Shown: positions 43,849 to 56,499 of the stretch, piece after piece
Position numbering within the stretch: the first letter of the stretch is position 1
Layout of the letters: each line of letters starts with the position of its first letter
Assembly (NCBI GenBank): GCA_921293015.1
Contig: OV121097.1
Span: 13,818,924 to 13,882,923 of the forward strand
Reading direction: 5' to 3'
Origin: Phorcus lineatus
Lineage: Eukaryota; Mollusca; Gastropoda; Trochida; Trochidae
DNA: 64,000 nucleotides
Notes under the pieces: generated by a model
The model's input: the letters and a program-made list of their open reading frames with translations, nothing else
What the model was told of the DNA's origin: nothing
Databases searched by the model: none
Program-made: the position numbers and the translations under genes

Positions 43849-44444
43849 CAGCTGCATATCAAAAGTTTGTTCACTTTCTACTGTATCGCAGTGCAAATAT
43901 CATGTAATTTGGGTTTGGTTTCAATGTCAATAAAACAACTTCAGCAGAGCTAACACAGGATCTCCAATTGTCAATGTGTAAAATAGACATTTATTAATTT
44001 ATTGTGGGAATGTCTCGTCTCTTGAACAAAAGTTCTAATTTTGGCATGATTAAATGGACAGAAGGGGTCACATTTTCGAAATTACGAGTTCCCAAAATTT
44101 CGATTCAAATGTTCCATTTTGAATCTTGGAGGACAAAATCAGCAAACTCCTATTGACTTAATGCAAACGAACAAATATGACTTGTATTCAAAAGTGGTAA
44201 TTACCTAATAAGGAGTTTGTAGAGAAAAATAGAAATTACTGTTTTCGAAATTTTGACCCCTGGTCACTTCAGTGACCTGCCAAAAACTATTACGGTTAAC
44301 TGTTGGTTATGGCATACGATTGCGGAAAGGTGCAAATAATCTTTATCTTTTTCGAAATGCGACGATGCTTCAAAGACATGCCAAATTATATGATATTTGC
44401 ACTACGATTCGCAGGCATGTGAACAAACTTTTGGTCTGCAGCTG
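43849..44444. mobile_element. TA-flanked MITE, Tc1/mariner-like ends
   Basis: Starts CAGCTGCATATCAAAAGTTT and ends, inverted, AAACTTTTGGTCTGCAGCTG; similarity runs about 65 bp inward (AGTGCAAATATCAT on both arms). TA dinucleotides abut both ends, as expected for Tc1/mariner-type insertion. The interior holds TTGACCCCTGGTCACTTCA, shared with the partial copy at 5.48-5.88 kb. No transposase. Confidence 0.8.
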
Positions 44445-44446
44445 TA

Positions 44447-46120
44447 CATTTGACATAAACTAACGTTTATTAGGGTAAATTTAGATAAATAAATCTTTCA
44501 GGAATGAGATGTTTTGACATTCTGACGATTTGGCATACTTTGGCAAAGTTTATTGGGGAATATTTAAAGATTTAAAGAAATAGATAATTTATTATGAAAG
44601 ATAATTTCATGATAATATGGTTGATCTACAGAGATTTCATGATAGACATTTTCCATTCATAATATTTGCAACGATTTGGATTTGGCATAATTTGGCAAAG
44701 TTTATTGGGGAATATCTAAAGACTTAAAGAAATATCATTCATAATATTTGCAACGAGTTGAAATGTCAGTTTTCATTCGTTTTGATTTTCCCTTTATCAT
44801 CCAGGTCACTGGGTTTGAGTCCTATATTGTTATAAGTTATCTAATTCCCTCTTTTCGTTCAAAATAGGAAATTTTTTTGTATGTTCTAGATTTTGAATTT
44901 CTGATAGAGAAGCAAACTGTGATCATCGCCATGCGCCTCTGTCATGACGATGGTGTTATTAATGACGCTTTTAAATGTTTAATGATGAGTATCAAGTTAA
45001 TAACAATTCACGACTTTGCAGTCAAGCTTCATGATCTTGTTGATGGTATATTAAATATACATAATGTTTTCAAACCTTTTGAGAGTCCATATCATTATAT
45101 TGGATTTCATTTATTGGTTGAAACTTGAAACGACGTCCTCAGTGAAAAGAAAGTCTTTTGAGACACTTAAAGTGTAAAAATCATCATCATCAAAGCTAAC
45201 TCGTGAAATATTAACGATATACCTTCTTATGTTTCTGACTGTTGATATTCATTCTTTGACTAACCAATGGCAGATTGCAGATGTTATGCGCTTTCATATA
45301 TCCCCGTTGCTATTGACTTAAGGAGGTCTGCGTTTCTGTAACAATGGCAAGATGATTAACTTCATTTAGTGTATGAGAGCGACGTTTCGGTATTGGTTCC
45401 TGTTTTCAAGCAAATGTGTAGTACAGAGTAGTTGGTTATGTATGTATATATATATATATATGATACTTTACAAAAACAACATAATGAACATGAGCTTGAA
45501 AAACATAAAGACGTTGATCATCCATAAATCTTATCATTCTTGTGTTCCAATGCCACTCAAACAATGCAATGTTTGTTATTGAATTTCTGGCTAATCAATT
45601 GTAGATTGTAGAGTTTATCTGTGTTTATGTCATGCGTTGTTATCCGAACTCTATTGACTTAAAACACACATAAGATTTATTATTAGACCGGATGAATAGC
45701 TTTCTAGCTTCTTTTATATCAAGATCCAGCGGTTGAATGGGTAGGCTGTTGATATTGTCAGTGCGGGCTTAACTGGCAGTCTTTGAGGGACTTTTCCATT
45801 GACTCTGTAGCTCATCTGGCTTAATAATCAATCACCATTAGACTGGTGCCACGTAAAACAAATACTAACTATGGAGTCAGTGCTTTCTAGATTATCTGTT
45901 CCGGAGAATACCAACAAATGAAATAATCTGCCAATCCTTCAAATAAGTTGATAAGATGATAACACGATTGATTTGGGTATATTTACCGATGTTCCAATCA
46001 AAATTTCCTTTGCAAAAACCCCGTCTAGATTCCAAATCATCAAATTACAGACATATATTGAGATTGATATACATTTATCAATCTTTTATTCGAACAGCTG
46101 GCCTAGGTTATTACCTTTTG
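44447..46120. other. Intergenic, with a 152-bp duplication
   Basis: GGCATACTTTGGCAAAG at 44532 and GGCATAATTTGGCAAAG at 44684 mark a diverged tandem duplication including ATTGGGGAATAT. No gene is supported in the remainder. Confidence 0.5.
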
Positions 46121-46124
46121 TTCG

Positions 46125-46333
46125 AGGTGAGGTGAGGCGTGTTGGTTTTTAACGCTGCTTTCAAGATAATTTCACTTTTATCGCGGCTGCTAGTACCATT
46201 GCAGGGAGAAAACCCGCAATCGACTGGAACTAGCGATCCATAGGCGGTACTTCACTGAAATTCAGTGTAGCATTGCACCCAAACCTGACTGTGTGTAGAA
46301 CAGCTCTCTACTACAGACAAAGTTGCCGAGGAT
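46125..46333 (-). mobile_element. tRNA-derived SINE copy, head missing
   Basis: The minus strand shows GTTTGGGTGCAATGCTACAC, GAATTTCAGTGAAGTACC and the tail CCTCACCTCACC. Truncated before the tRNA-like head. Confidence 0.85.
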
Positions 46334-46899
46334 GGCGGCGTTTGTTTGTTTGTTAACTGATAATTATGTGTTGTGCTCTAAATTATTTGGTTTAAACATA
46401 TGTCACGTTCCTTAGACGAGGTAAAATCAATTTGATACAGCATTCTCAACACACAATGGTTACTCAAGTAATTTTCCCTCGTGGCTTCTGTTACAAGTTT
46501 ATATTTTTCTTGTCTAATCTACTGTATTCTGATGGGTTGCAATCAAAGTTTGGTATGAATTTTCTTTTTTCAAAATAAGATTAGAACTTATCCCGTAATC
46601 GTTGAGAAAACTGGATTGCACATTACGGATACATAGCTAAGCAAGGATAGTTGGAGAAACTTTCATATACAAAGTTTACCAATGATGGAAATACAATTTA
46701 TGTCTAGCATTTGAAAAAAGGACTGTTCACATCTTGAAATCAATTCTAAACTTAAGAAGTTGTTTTTAATGATTAAAAACCAAGGACAATTGCTAAGTTA
46801 GTGTAACAAGGACATTGCTGCCCTTATGTTTTGCTTTCTGTGAAATAAAAGTTATACATATGTAAAAAAAAAAGAACTTGAACAAAATTGTAAATGGGA

Positions 46900-46990
46900 G
46901 ATTTGTAAATATCATGATATAGACGATTAACAATGACATTTGGTTGATAATAAGTTGTAAGGTTAAACTTACCCCTAGAATCCCGGAAAA
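46900..46990 (-). mobile_element. Mariner transposase remnant, downstream part
   Basis: On the minus strand it reads IFRDSRGKFN and then QPNVIVN, matching the region after the central ATIFWDSRG block of mariner transposases. It is the continuation of the remnant at 50392-50815, split by the 3.4 kb element between them. Confidence 0.6.
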
Positions 46991-48584
46991 TATGGAAGGG
47001 GATGTGTGCCAAAAGTGAAATCATGTAAACTCGTAATTCGCAAGTTGTAACATGTTGTTCTCAACCATGCACTTCTCGAAAAGACAAGTCCAAGTCTGCA
47101 AACCTAACATTTCATTCCTGTAAAACTCAACTTTCTGTTCTCAACTTTACAAAGTTCAAATGTAATTCTAGAAATGTTAAGTCGAAATTCATTTTTGTAT
47201 TTCAAATACGAGGGATATACACATTTAGCAATGCTACAAATTACGTTTTACAACTGGTGAATGAAAAATGAAGAGTTGTAAAATCACCCTTTGGAAACAG
47301 ACTTTTGCATCTGGAGTTTTACATGAGTTGCATGGTTATGATTGCAATGTTCCGAAATACATCTGTACACGATTTCGCATTGACCATATTTGGAAGTTTA
47401 ACGAAGTCTGCCGATGATTTCCGAAGATGATCGGTATTTGACAACAACGAGACCTCCCTGATCCAAGCTCCATGCAACGCTGTGCAAGCTTTCCGGATAG
47501 TGTTGAGTTGAGTCCACCTCAATGCGCGGAGCTTGGGCATGCCGTCACCTTTGGTAAAAGTTCTCAGTAACTCGCGTACGGTGTTTTTGGACCCCTAAGG
47601 CAAATATCAACAATTGTAACTTTTCTGTCCATGTCACCGTTTGATAAGCTAACTTATATAATGTTAAATGACCTATTTTCCCAATCTCTTGCCGCCACTC
47701 TATACAAAATGTATAAGCGTAAACTTCTCCAATAATGTTTTATACCCCGTCATACCTATTTTACTGATGTAATATATTTGTATATAATAATGTGTTTGTG
47801 TGAATGCACGCGTGTGTGCGCTCTTGTTTTACAGATGTTTTAGTAATACTATTTATTTAAAAGGATTATTTTATGTTATATCGTGTTTCGTAAGCCTATG
47901 TAGGCTGGACTTTGCTTTTTAATTTGATGTGATAATTGTATAATATATGTCTAAATGCAAAGTGTGACACTTCAATAAACTAATTTTCTTCTTTTCTCTC
48001 TGTAATAGAACAAATATCATTTGCAATTAATTCTTATCTGACCATTATCCCAAAAAAAATTTCGTGAATACGTCATTCTCTAAAATATACCCGTGTTTAT
48101 TGTAAGAAAATTTCCGAACTCTTTTCGAGCCCCTCAGATGTTGTGACGTGGTCAACGCATATTAACTTTTCGAGGGCCGATTTCAATAGTTCAAAATACT
48201 TAATCAATTTCGTAGCATAACAAATTTTTACAAAACTGAAAAGTATTATTTTTTCAAAGTACATGTTCATTGTTTAGTAATTGGTATAACAATGGAATAT
48301 GAGCGTTTCCGACGCATTTGGAAAAGCATGATTACTTTGTAGACAATCTTTCAACACCATACTTTTGTGTCGTCTTGGCAATCAATTTTAAATGATTATT
48401 ATTTTATGACATCACCTAATTATGATTTATCACTAGGAGAATAATGGTTTACATTAATTAACTGATGTGAAGTTTGATTTTATGCATGTACTCCTCAAGC
48501 CGCACTTGCGTAATAATACCTTCAGTTGATGAACACAGTTGGTAAGATATGTAATTATACACAGGCCCGTAGCACCAATTTCGA

Positions 48585-48603
48585 GGGGGGGGGGGGGGGG
48601 GGG
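48585..48603 (+). repeat. 19-base G run
   Basis: Follows GCCCGTAGCACCAATTTCGA. A second G run of 20 lies at 56500-56519 after (TG)n. Both can form quadruplexes and may vary in length in assemblies. Confidence 0.95.
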
Positions 48604-49841
48604 CAGAAATTAGGGATTTAAATTGCTATGTTTATTTAAGAAAAACTCCCGCTTACAACGTCGTAGAGACCAAATACATAATGTTCACGTCACTCACAAA
48701 GTCATTAGTGCCTATTGTCAGATGGCGCATGAAACATATGATATTCTATTTTTCACACAAACATTGAAATAAAGAGCAAAAAAGTTGTTTTTTTATCCTA
48801 CGGGTCTGAAACACACTGGATAAAATTCAAGATATACACTACGTGAATCGATAATTAACTATCAATTACGATACAATAGTCGTGTTTTTGTTGCTGTGCC
48901 ACTTGTTTTGATGCGAGAAATCTAAGTTGTACACCCCTAACTTATACGTATGGAAATGTATAATCTTGAATTTCAAATAATTGTTAGAATTTTAACATAT
49001 CTTGATGATAACAAAGGTATTTTGATTTAAATTGGATCTGATATCTGAATTTGCAAGAGCTTTTCGACTTAAAAATGGGCAAAATAGCCTATGTATCGAA
49101 CAATGACCTGATGTTCTCTGGCGGCCTGCCAGACCAGGCAAAAATTGATAGACCGTTCGCTTATAAGAAGACCCTATAATAACTGTTGATCGGGCGGAGA
49201 GTTAAAAATGACATGTCACATGAAATGCCAGTCATTTGATTTTGACATGTTCTTCAATTAAATTTGTTCAAACTGTTAAAAAAACCGTCTGGTTTAGAAC
49301 GTTCATAGCTTTAAAACATGACTTTAAACGGTATTAAATAAATGTTTCTTTTAACGAAATAATATTTGTTGGTTAAACGACCGAATGAAAGACTAACAAA
49401 AGAAAAAAATATTCTTTTCAATGATTTTGGAACTTTCCCCTTACTTTACGTTGCGTAGTTATTTTTCTAACTATTAATTTGAAAGAATAACATGCCCGTG
49501 TTTTAAGGGTAACGTGGGTGTACAATATAGATATATTTTTTCTACCGCTATTTGTCTCTCCGCGACAAGTATGCCGTTGTTTCATTATTCTAAATCCAGT
49601 CTCGTAATTTGGTGAGTTTTTTAAAACCCAACCTAAATATCTAAAACGATATTTTTTTATAGTGAATCATCTCGATGCAGAAAGTTGTGCAGAGATTTAG
49701 TGTCCAGTAAAGTCTAACCCAGAATTAAAGTTCATAATATTCTTTCGTGAGATAAACCTCGTGTAACCCTTACGAAAACAGTAGAAACAAATTATCTAGA
49801 TCAATAATTGACTAAGAACTTTGACAAAAGGTGAAGGTCGC

Positions 49842-50063
49842 ATGCCCAAGCTCCGCGCATTGTGGCGGACTCAGCTCAACACTATCCGGAAAGCTTACAA
49901 AGCGTTGCATGGAGCTTGGATCAGGGAGGTCTCGTTGTTGTCAAATACCGATCATCTTCGGAAATCATCGGCAGACTTCGTTAAACTTCCAAATATGGTC
50001 AATGCGAAATCGTGTACAGATGTATTTCGGAACATTGCAATCATAACCATGCAACTCATGTAA
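49842..50063 (+). CDS. 73-codon ORF inside the right arm of the long-TIR element
   Basis: Begins MPKLRALWRTQLNTIRKAYK. The mirrored frame in the left arm (47540-47319, minus) is also open and differs at only four residues near its N-terminus. Both arms being open may simply reflect their near identity. I recognise no family. Confidence 0.35.
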   Translation: MPKLRALWRTQLNTIRKAYKALHGAWIREVSLLSNTDHLRKSSADFVKLPNMVNAKSCTDVFRNIAIITMQLM

Positions 50064-50391
50064 AACTCCAGATGCAAAAGTCTGTTTCCAAAGGGTGATT
50101 TTACAACTCTTCATTTTTCATTCACCAGTTGTAAAACGTAATTTGTAGCATTGCTAAATGTGTATATCCCTCGTATTTGAAATACAAAAATGAATTTCGA
50201 CTTAACATTTCTAGAATTACATTTGAACTTTGTAAAGTTGAGAACAGAAAGTTGAGTTTTACAGGAATGAAATGTTAGGTTTGCAGACTTGGACTTGTCT
50301 TTTCGAGAAGTGCATGGTTGAGAACAACATGTTACAACTTGCGAATTACGAGTTTACATGATTTCACTTTTGGCACACATCCCCTTCCATA

Positions 50392-50815
50392 GGAAAATAG
50401 TAGCGAGGATCTTACCAGCAGGAGGCTGAGTTCTGAACTTCTTGTGTGCAGGAAAGTGCTTGTGCTTCCATTGCAGTGATTCTTGCTTGGCGACAGGAAC
50501 CCAGTGATGAAGCCATATTGCATCCTCTGTAACCACACGGGCATAAAGTCATCAGGATCAGCACTATAGATGTCCAATGTCCGTGATCATGACTTCATTA
50601 AAGTGTCTGCTGTCGATCTTGTGCATTTAAGTTTCGTGGCATCCGCATTGCAGACACCTTGTACATGTGTGCAAGTGCTCACGAATTATGGTACAAACAC
50701 TTCCATGAGAAATGCGTTTTCGACAAGATACAATACGATTAGGTTTTGTCACAAACAAACCTCTACTCGGTCTGAATCTAATATCTTGGCACCTGGAACT
50801 TGTCTATACGCGAAC
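50392..50815 (-). mobile_element. Mariner transposase remnant, upstream part
   Basis: The minus strand encodes, in shifted pieces, ISHGSVCTIIREHLH, then YSADPDDF, then WLHHWVPVAKQESLQWKHKH and KKFRTQPPAGKILATIF, blocks characteristic of mariner transposase around its second catalytic Asp. Frame shifts and stops show it is inactive. It ends exactly at the target duplication of the long-TIR element. Confidence 0.8.
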
Positions 50816-51067
50816 AAACCTCAATAACATACATGAATTTATCAGCCTTTCTATATGATTGTTACGCCGCCAATCAGATTACGTTGTCGTTATGAATTGA
50901 TGTATTAAATGGATAATCGGTCTCCTTCGTGAATCTTGATTATTGCACTATATACAAGGCGTCATCATCAAGTATATAATTTCACCTGTGAACTACAAAG
51001 TAAGCAAGGACCGTTTTAATACACAAGGGTTATCTTATTTGTTAAAACTATAGTTTTTGACTTGAGT

Positions 51068-51256
51068 TATGTATATATGTATGAATGTATGTATGTATGT
51101 ATGTTTGTATGTATGTATGTCTGTATGTATGTATGTATGTATGTATGTATGTATGTATGTATGTGTGTGTATGTTTGTTTGCATGTGTCTATATATGTAT
51201 GTATGTATGTATGTTTGTGTGTTTGTATATATGTATGTACATCTGTATGTCTGTAT
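51068..51256. repeat. (TATG)n microsatellite
   Basis: Tetranucleotide array with scattered substitutions. All the Tyr/Val/Cys- or Ile/His-rich frames over it are repeat shadows. Confidence 0.95.
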
Positions 51257-51409
51257 GTACAGGAGAAAAGAAGCAAACAAGATGAACCACAGTACGTGTG
51301 TTCAGCAGAGATTTACAGATTAACATTTGTTTTGTAAAATATGTACATAAATAATGGAATGTCAAATCAGGGTCTTGTTGTTTCATATGTGTATTTGTCA
51401 ATACATTTT

Positions 51410-51478
51410 GGTTGGAAGGAGATCAGGGTATTAGGCAGGAGCGAGAGTGGATTCATATACGCTGATTTAGCAGGATGC
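51410..51478. mobile_element. Solo end of the CAGCGTA-family MITE
   Basis: GAAGGAGATCAGGGTATTAG and GATTCATATACGCTGATTTA match the right end of the copy at 13.07-13.41 kb closely. No left end is found within the preceding kilobase. Confidence 0.75.
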
Positions 51479-52329
51479 TTCACTCGTTACAAAATACAAC
51501 CATTTCAAAAATGAAAATTGCTTTGCAAACATATCTTTTAGAAGTTAAAGTTGTGTTCAACATTGGACTTTAACTCAATTAATTTCCAAGAAAGACGTTT
51601 CTATCAATGCATCTGGCGATAAACTTTTCACTACCTTAGAGAATAAGTCGTTTCAATGAGGAATCAGACACTTTAGTCTATTCTTTTTCCATTTCTTACA
51701 CGTCAATAGTGTAATTGATGACTTCATTCAATGTTAACGTTTATGATCAAGTTGGTAATAGTTCACCTCCTTTCCAACGAACGTGAATGTTCATGTTGTT
51801 TTATAAAATAATCGTTATGTTAGAAAACCCTTGTGAGACATCCTGTCAAACGGTATGGAATTTATATGCTTAGATAAAATATTTAGAATTGTTGACTGGA
51901 AGAAACTAGAAACTAGAGACTCAATTGAAACGAATGCCTTGGGACTTCACTTCACACATTCATATCATTACGTAGCCAAGAACTTGAATTTAGAGAGCTG
52001 ATGTTGGATGACAGCCTATAGCTAGCTATAAACAACGAGACAAAACAGCCATTAAAATCGATCCGTCAATAATTATCATTATATCACGCTTCAGTGATTT
52101 CATAGTAAGTGGAAGGCTATGATCAAGAATCTTGGACATGATGTATGAACTACAACTTCTAAAGACAATTATCTAGATTCTATAATAGAATTGTTATAAA
52201 ATTTTCCCAAGTGTTTGCTGGTAAAATACACGAACAACAAAATGAAATGTTATGATAGTCTACTTGATTACCTTCTTAAAAGCATAACTAATGATCATTA
52301 GTACAAAAATGTTTTTTTAAATCTATAGA

Positions 52330-52915
52330 ATAAAGAAGGAAATAGGAAGACGCAGAGTAGCGAAAACTGAAACTACGAAGACGCCGAGACACGAAGTAGC
52401 GAAAATGTGAAGATGCCAATTAGCGTAATGGCGATGCCACGAAGTAGCGCATTAAAGAGACTCGATTCGAAAAAGCGAAGCACTTTTGCTTCTCGTCTTT
52501 CCAATTTCGCATTGCTCATTCGTTACTTCGCAACGGGTCTTCGATATTCAGCATTGTGTCTACACTAATTAGCATCGTGTCTACGCTATTTACCATCGTG
52601 TCGACGCTGTTTACCATCGTGTCTTCGCTATTTAGCACCGTGACTTCGCTATTTAGCATCGTGTCTTCGCTATTTAACATCGTGTCTACGCCATATAGCA
52701 TTGTGTCTACGCTAATAAGCATCGTTTCCACGCTATTTAGCATCGTGTCTACGCTATTTAACATCGTGTCTACACTATTTGCCATCGTGTCTACGCTATT
52801 AAGCATCGTGTCTACGCCGGTAACCATCGTGTCTACGCTATTGAGCATCGTGTCTACGCTATTTATCATCGTGTCTACGCTATTTACCATCGTGTCTACG
52901 CTATTTAGCCACAAG
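52330..52915. repeat. 21-bp minisatellite with an inverted-orientation leader
   Basis: From 52550 to 52915 a 21-mer (TATTTAGCATCGTGTCTACGC) is repeated about 17 times. From about 52350 to 52470 related sequence (CGAAGTAGCGAAAATGTG, GAAGACGCCGAGACACG) runs in the opposite orientation, so the locus could fold back. The 132-codon frame across it is repeat-driven. Confidence 0.85.
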
Positions 52916-53712
52916 TCGATTTCACCCTATAATTGAGGACGCGTAACAGGGAGGACAAATATTGCAGAAACCTGCCACCATAACCAAGACTAGAAATCTT
53001 TTTTATTATATTGATTATTTTGTCATGTAGGCGAAGAAAATTACATGTGTTACTTGTACAAAGAACATAAAGTGTATAATGAAATAAAAAATTCATTTTT
53101 AAAGTACGAAACGATAAACACAGATAAGCCATCTTGCAAAATCGTCATTCAGCACAAACTCTGCAAACAGGGAGAAACGGTAACAACCGAATAGAGTGGA
53201 TACGAATATCACTTTATCATGGCAGGTTCATTCTATAGCGAATTGAGTCTGAAGTATTCAAAGCATTTTGAATTCGCACTTTCACATAATCTTGAACAAT
53301 GATTGGTTGGACGGGCAAGTAATCTGTTTTTACGAGGTTCATTTCCGAGCTTATACCATTTACAAGTGTCTCATATAATTGATATTGTTAAGAACTGATT
53401 TTAAACTCTGTGATTATATTGATATTGATTTCACTTTCGATGGTAAATATGTCAACCTAGACTTTCTTTAGATGAATTCACCAATAATCTTTGACTTTCG
53501 TCATCATAATATGTCAGATAACTCGCTTTAGTTTGTGTCATGGTAGAATAGGTAATGACAAGGATATTGGTAGTTTCACTTTGGTTTGCAAACAGAGTAA
53601 CATGTCTTGTGGATAATGTCATTACAACAATTCAACAAGATATGTGTGGCAGTTGTGACAGGTTACGCCACCCTTTACCCTCCCCTTTTAAGAAATGTAT
53701 AGCCTAAAAGTT

Positions 53713-54950
53713 TTTAGCTCATCTGGCCGGCATGGCATGTCGTCCATCCGTCCGTAAATCTTGTCTTTTGACTCCTTGACTAACAAGGTTTTTGATCTAT
53801 AGAGATGGTGATCTCATGATCCTTTATAACAGCCCTAACAACATGAATGCTTAAAGAGCCACTCCGTGAGTTGTTGGAGTCATATATGCCAAACTGAATC
53901 AGTGGTGTCATTTGATCGCGAAGTATCGACTCACTGTTACCAAAACTAAACACTTTAAAGCTAATTTGTTTTCTACAGTGACAATATGAAGGTAGAACGT
54001 CACAATTATGATCGAAAACCGGACAGTGGCGCGCGTCAAATACTCAAACGTAATTTTCGAGACTTATCTAAAACAGCCGGGAGGGAAGATAGGAGTTGCT
54101 AGTATTTGTTAGGTTATATAACAAGTATCCATGTATATTGGACGTGACTTCTACACCTCTGTGCATTTGTAAGGCTGTTTTTAGATTTTCATGGACCGCC
54201 AGTATGTGTCATATATAGGTCTTTTGGACATGAGAAGTTAAGATGTTTTGATTTTATATCACCACATATTACATTTAGGTTAGTATCAAAGGTAAATTAT
54301 ATGTTATAAAAATCACGGAGTGGTTCTTTAAACTATGTGTACAAAAACCTTAACTGATTTGGATTCTCATTAAAGATTTTGCGACCTCGTGACCTCTTCA
54401 TATTGGGCAGAGGAATCACGCCCTCAAAACCTATTTTTATCTTCTAAAGAAGCAAGAGGCCTAGAAAGATTATATCTTGTGCAGAGACCATTTAGTTGAT
54501 AGTAGACTTGGTGACCCCGTTATGCCTAATAAGGGCCAAAGAGACCATGCACGTTTTAAAAAACTATTTTCATCTTCTTCTCCCCCAGAATCAAAAGGCA
54601 TAGAAAGCTTAAACTTTGTGTATGGACACCTTAGCTGTTGTCTATAGATTAGAATCCCCATTAGTTAAAGAGTAGAGACAACTGCTAAGGTGTCCGTAAA
54701 CAAAGTTTCAGGTTTCTAGGCCTTTTGCGCCTTGAGAAGAAGATGGAAATAGGTTTTTCGGGTGTGCTCCCTGTTGCACTTATGAGGGGTAATAGGGTCA
54801 CCAAGTCTATCGATTAGAATATTAATCACCTAAGGAGTTTGTATGCAAGATTTCAGATGTCCTGAGTCAATGGTTCTGGAGGTCGTGAAATAGTAATAAG
54901 TTTACGGACGGACGTACGGACGGACGCCGGACATGCCAGATGAGCTAAAA
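53713..54950. mobile_element. Inverted-repeat element TTTTAGCTCATCTGGC
   Basis: The left end TTTTAGCTCATCTGGCCGGC leads into GTCCATCCGTCCGTAAA. The right end is the inverted TTTACGGACGG ... GCCAGATGAGCTAAAA. Its inner part also folds back around 54668 (GACACCTTAGCTGTTGTC facing GACAACTGCTAAGGTGTC). It is non-coding and contains a second, nested MITE. Confidence 0.85.
53855..54327. mobile_element. TTAA-flanked MITE nested in the TAGCTCATCTGG element
   Basis: AGAGCCACTCCGTGA at the left faces TCACGGAGTGGTTCT at the right, and both ends abut TTAA (53851-53854 and 54328-54331). TTAA duplication is typical of piggyBac- and Kolobok-type elements. No coding capacity. It is younger than its host element. 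Confidence 0.85.
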
Positions 54951-55591
54951 TTGTAAAACTATTCAATTGGATTATATTTCATCGCGTGAGCACGTAATTC
55001 CCATGACAAAATATCTTAAGCGGCTTTTTGAGCCATACATCATTGTCAGGTTATGTTGCAAAGACATACAAACTTTCGTTTATAATCATAACCTGACAAA
55101 TAATATAATTATAACAACTGGAAATAGACTAACGAAAATATTTTAACGAAAAACAGAGAAATGTGGGATTCATGATGTAATTCTTCTTGCTTATTTATCG
55201 AGATTTTAAAACATGTTTTGTAAGAAGAGAAAACTTTAAATAAGATAATGCAAGTGTTTTATAAGTTCCTTTAGGTCATATTTGATTAAATTTATGTTAT
55301 TTCACATTTAAATACGCCGTAGAATGCTTCTGCATATCTCATCCTAGATTAACCCATTACATTCCGGAAGAAAAATTAACCAATCCAATCCAATCATATA
55401 CGCACTGACGGATAGAAATTGTTGCCTCTCATGACATTAGCGTTTGGGATTTTTATAGATAAGACAGTGGATACTGATATAATCATATTACGATAGAGCA
55501 AGCAATTAATGTTTAAAGCAAATAGTGCCATGTACAAGATCAGTCTGTACAACACGTTTCAGCTTTCTTGGCCTTTTCTTTTGGGGAAGAA

Positions 55592-55805
55592 GGTGAGGTG
55601 ATTTGAGGTCAAAGCTGTTTCTGAGATAATTTCTCTTATCTCACGGCTGCAAATATTATTGCACATTTCTGGGAAGCCTAGCGAACCATTGGAGGTACTG
55701 CGCTGAAATTCAAACCTGACTGCGTGTAGAACAGTTTTCTACTACAGACAAAATTGCCCAGCCCCTGGATGGATTCGAACCACAGAACTCTTGATCCGAA
55801 GTTCA
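55592..55805 (-). mobile_element. tRNA-derived SINE copy with B-box head
   Basis: On the minus strand, GGATCAAGAGTTCTGTGG and GGTTCGAATCC precede the body (GTTCTACACGCAGTCAGG, GAATTTCAGCGCAGTACC), ending TCACCTCACCTTC. The A-box region is diverged, and a short internal deletion removes part of the body. Confidence 0.85.
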
Positions 55806-56499
55806 ATCTTTCCAACATGAGTATAATTACTACAGTGTGAATAATTGCCTCCTGACCCTTTGCCTGCCAAATTGATTTATCAATTATTTTCATTCTTACA
55901 TTTCTAAGGTTTGAGAGAACAAAGTTCAGATTGTCGTTTTCTCAGAACGAGTAGCAGTATTATATTTTCTCTCGAAACAACTTGTCTTTAATTTCTTATG
56001 TGTCGATAAAGTCTTTACAGTACACCCATTTTATCATTGTCAGTAAACTCAAAAGATATGAACATCAATCATTTGGTCCAAAGCTGAGTCAACCTTTTCT
56101 TGGCGTTTGATCACCGCCCCAAAGCGTCTAGCCCACCATCCACACTTTGCTTCGTGGTTAAGTGATCTATTGATTTTCAACATCAGCTAATCAAAATTGA
56201 GTATGTTTAGATTCAATGCTGAATTTATGTTATAGTTGTATTTTAGAATAAAAATAACATTTCCGACTGTAAAGGCACATTTATAAACATCACGTTTCAT
56301 ACGTTCTTTAAGAATCTACTGGGGTTGCCAAACCAAAAGGTAAATTATCACATTCGTCTAATTTTGAAATGAATCTTTTCCTTCTACTGCTGCATCCTAA
56401 AAGTGTGTTAACTTACCTGTTTATCCTAAGTGATTTGTGACGTCTCTGAAATATTGTAAGAACATTTGTCGATGATGTAGTTATTTTGTGTGTGTGTGT

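Larger units (their letters stand above)
46991..50391. mobile_element. 3.4 kb element with ~550-bp terminal inverted repeats, class unknown
   Basis: The left arm from 46991 (TATGGAAGGGGATGTGTGCC) and the inverted right arm ending 50391 align without gaps for 550 bases: position 47540 pairs with 49842. By eye about the first 485 bases are identical, with a handful of substitutions further in. The flanks are direct GGAAAA copies (46985-46990 and 50392-50397), a 6-bp target duplication. The 2.3 kb interior shows no transposase, integrase, polymerase or capsid gene. It holds an AATAAA near 47974 and a 19-G run. Known superfamilies with 6-bp duplications include several very different ones, so I do not assign it. 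Near-identical arms imply recent insertion or arm homogenisation. Confidence 0.85.

Noticed and set aside
51035-51401. Several overlapping Tyr/Val/Cys and His/Thr ORFs
   Set aside because: All are translations of the (TATG)n microsatellite.
52516-52936. Open frames of 132 and 126 codons on both strands
   Set aside because: Both strands being open over a 21-bp tandem array is expected from the period and is not evidence of coding.
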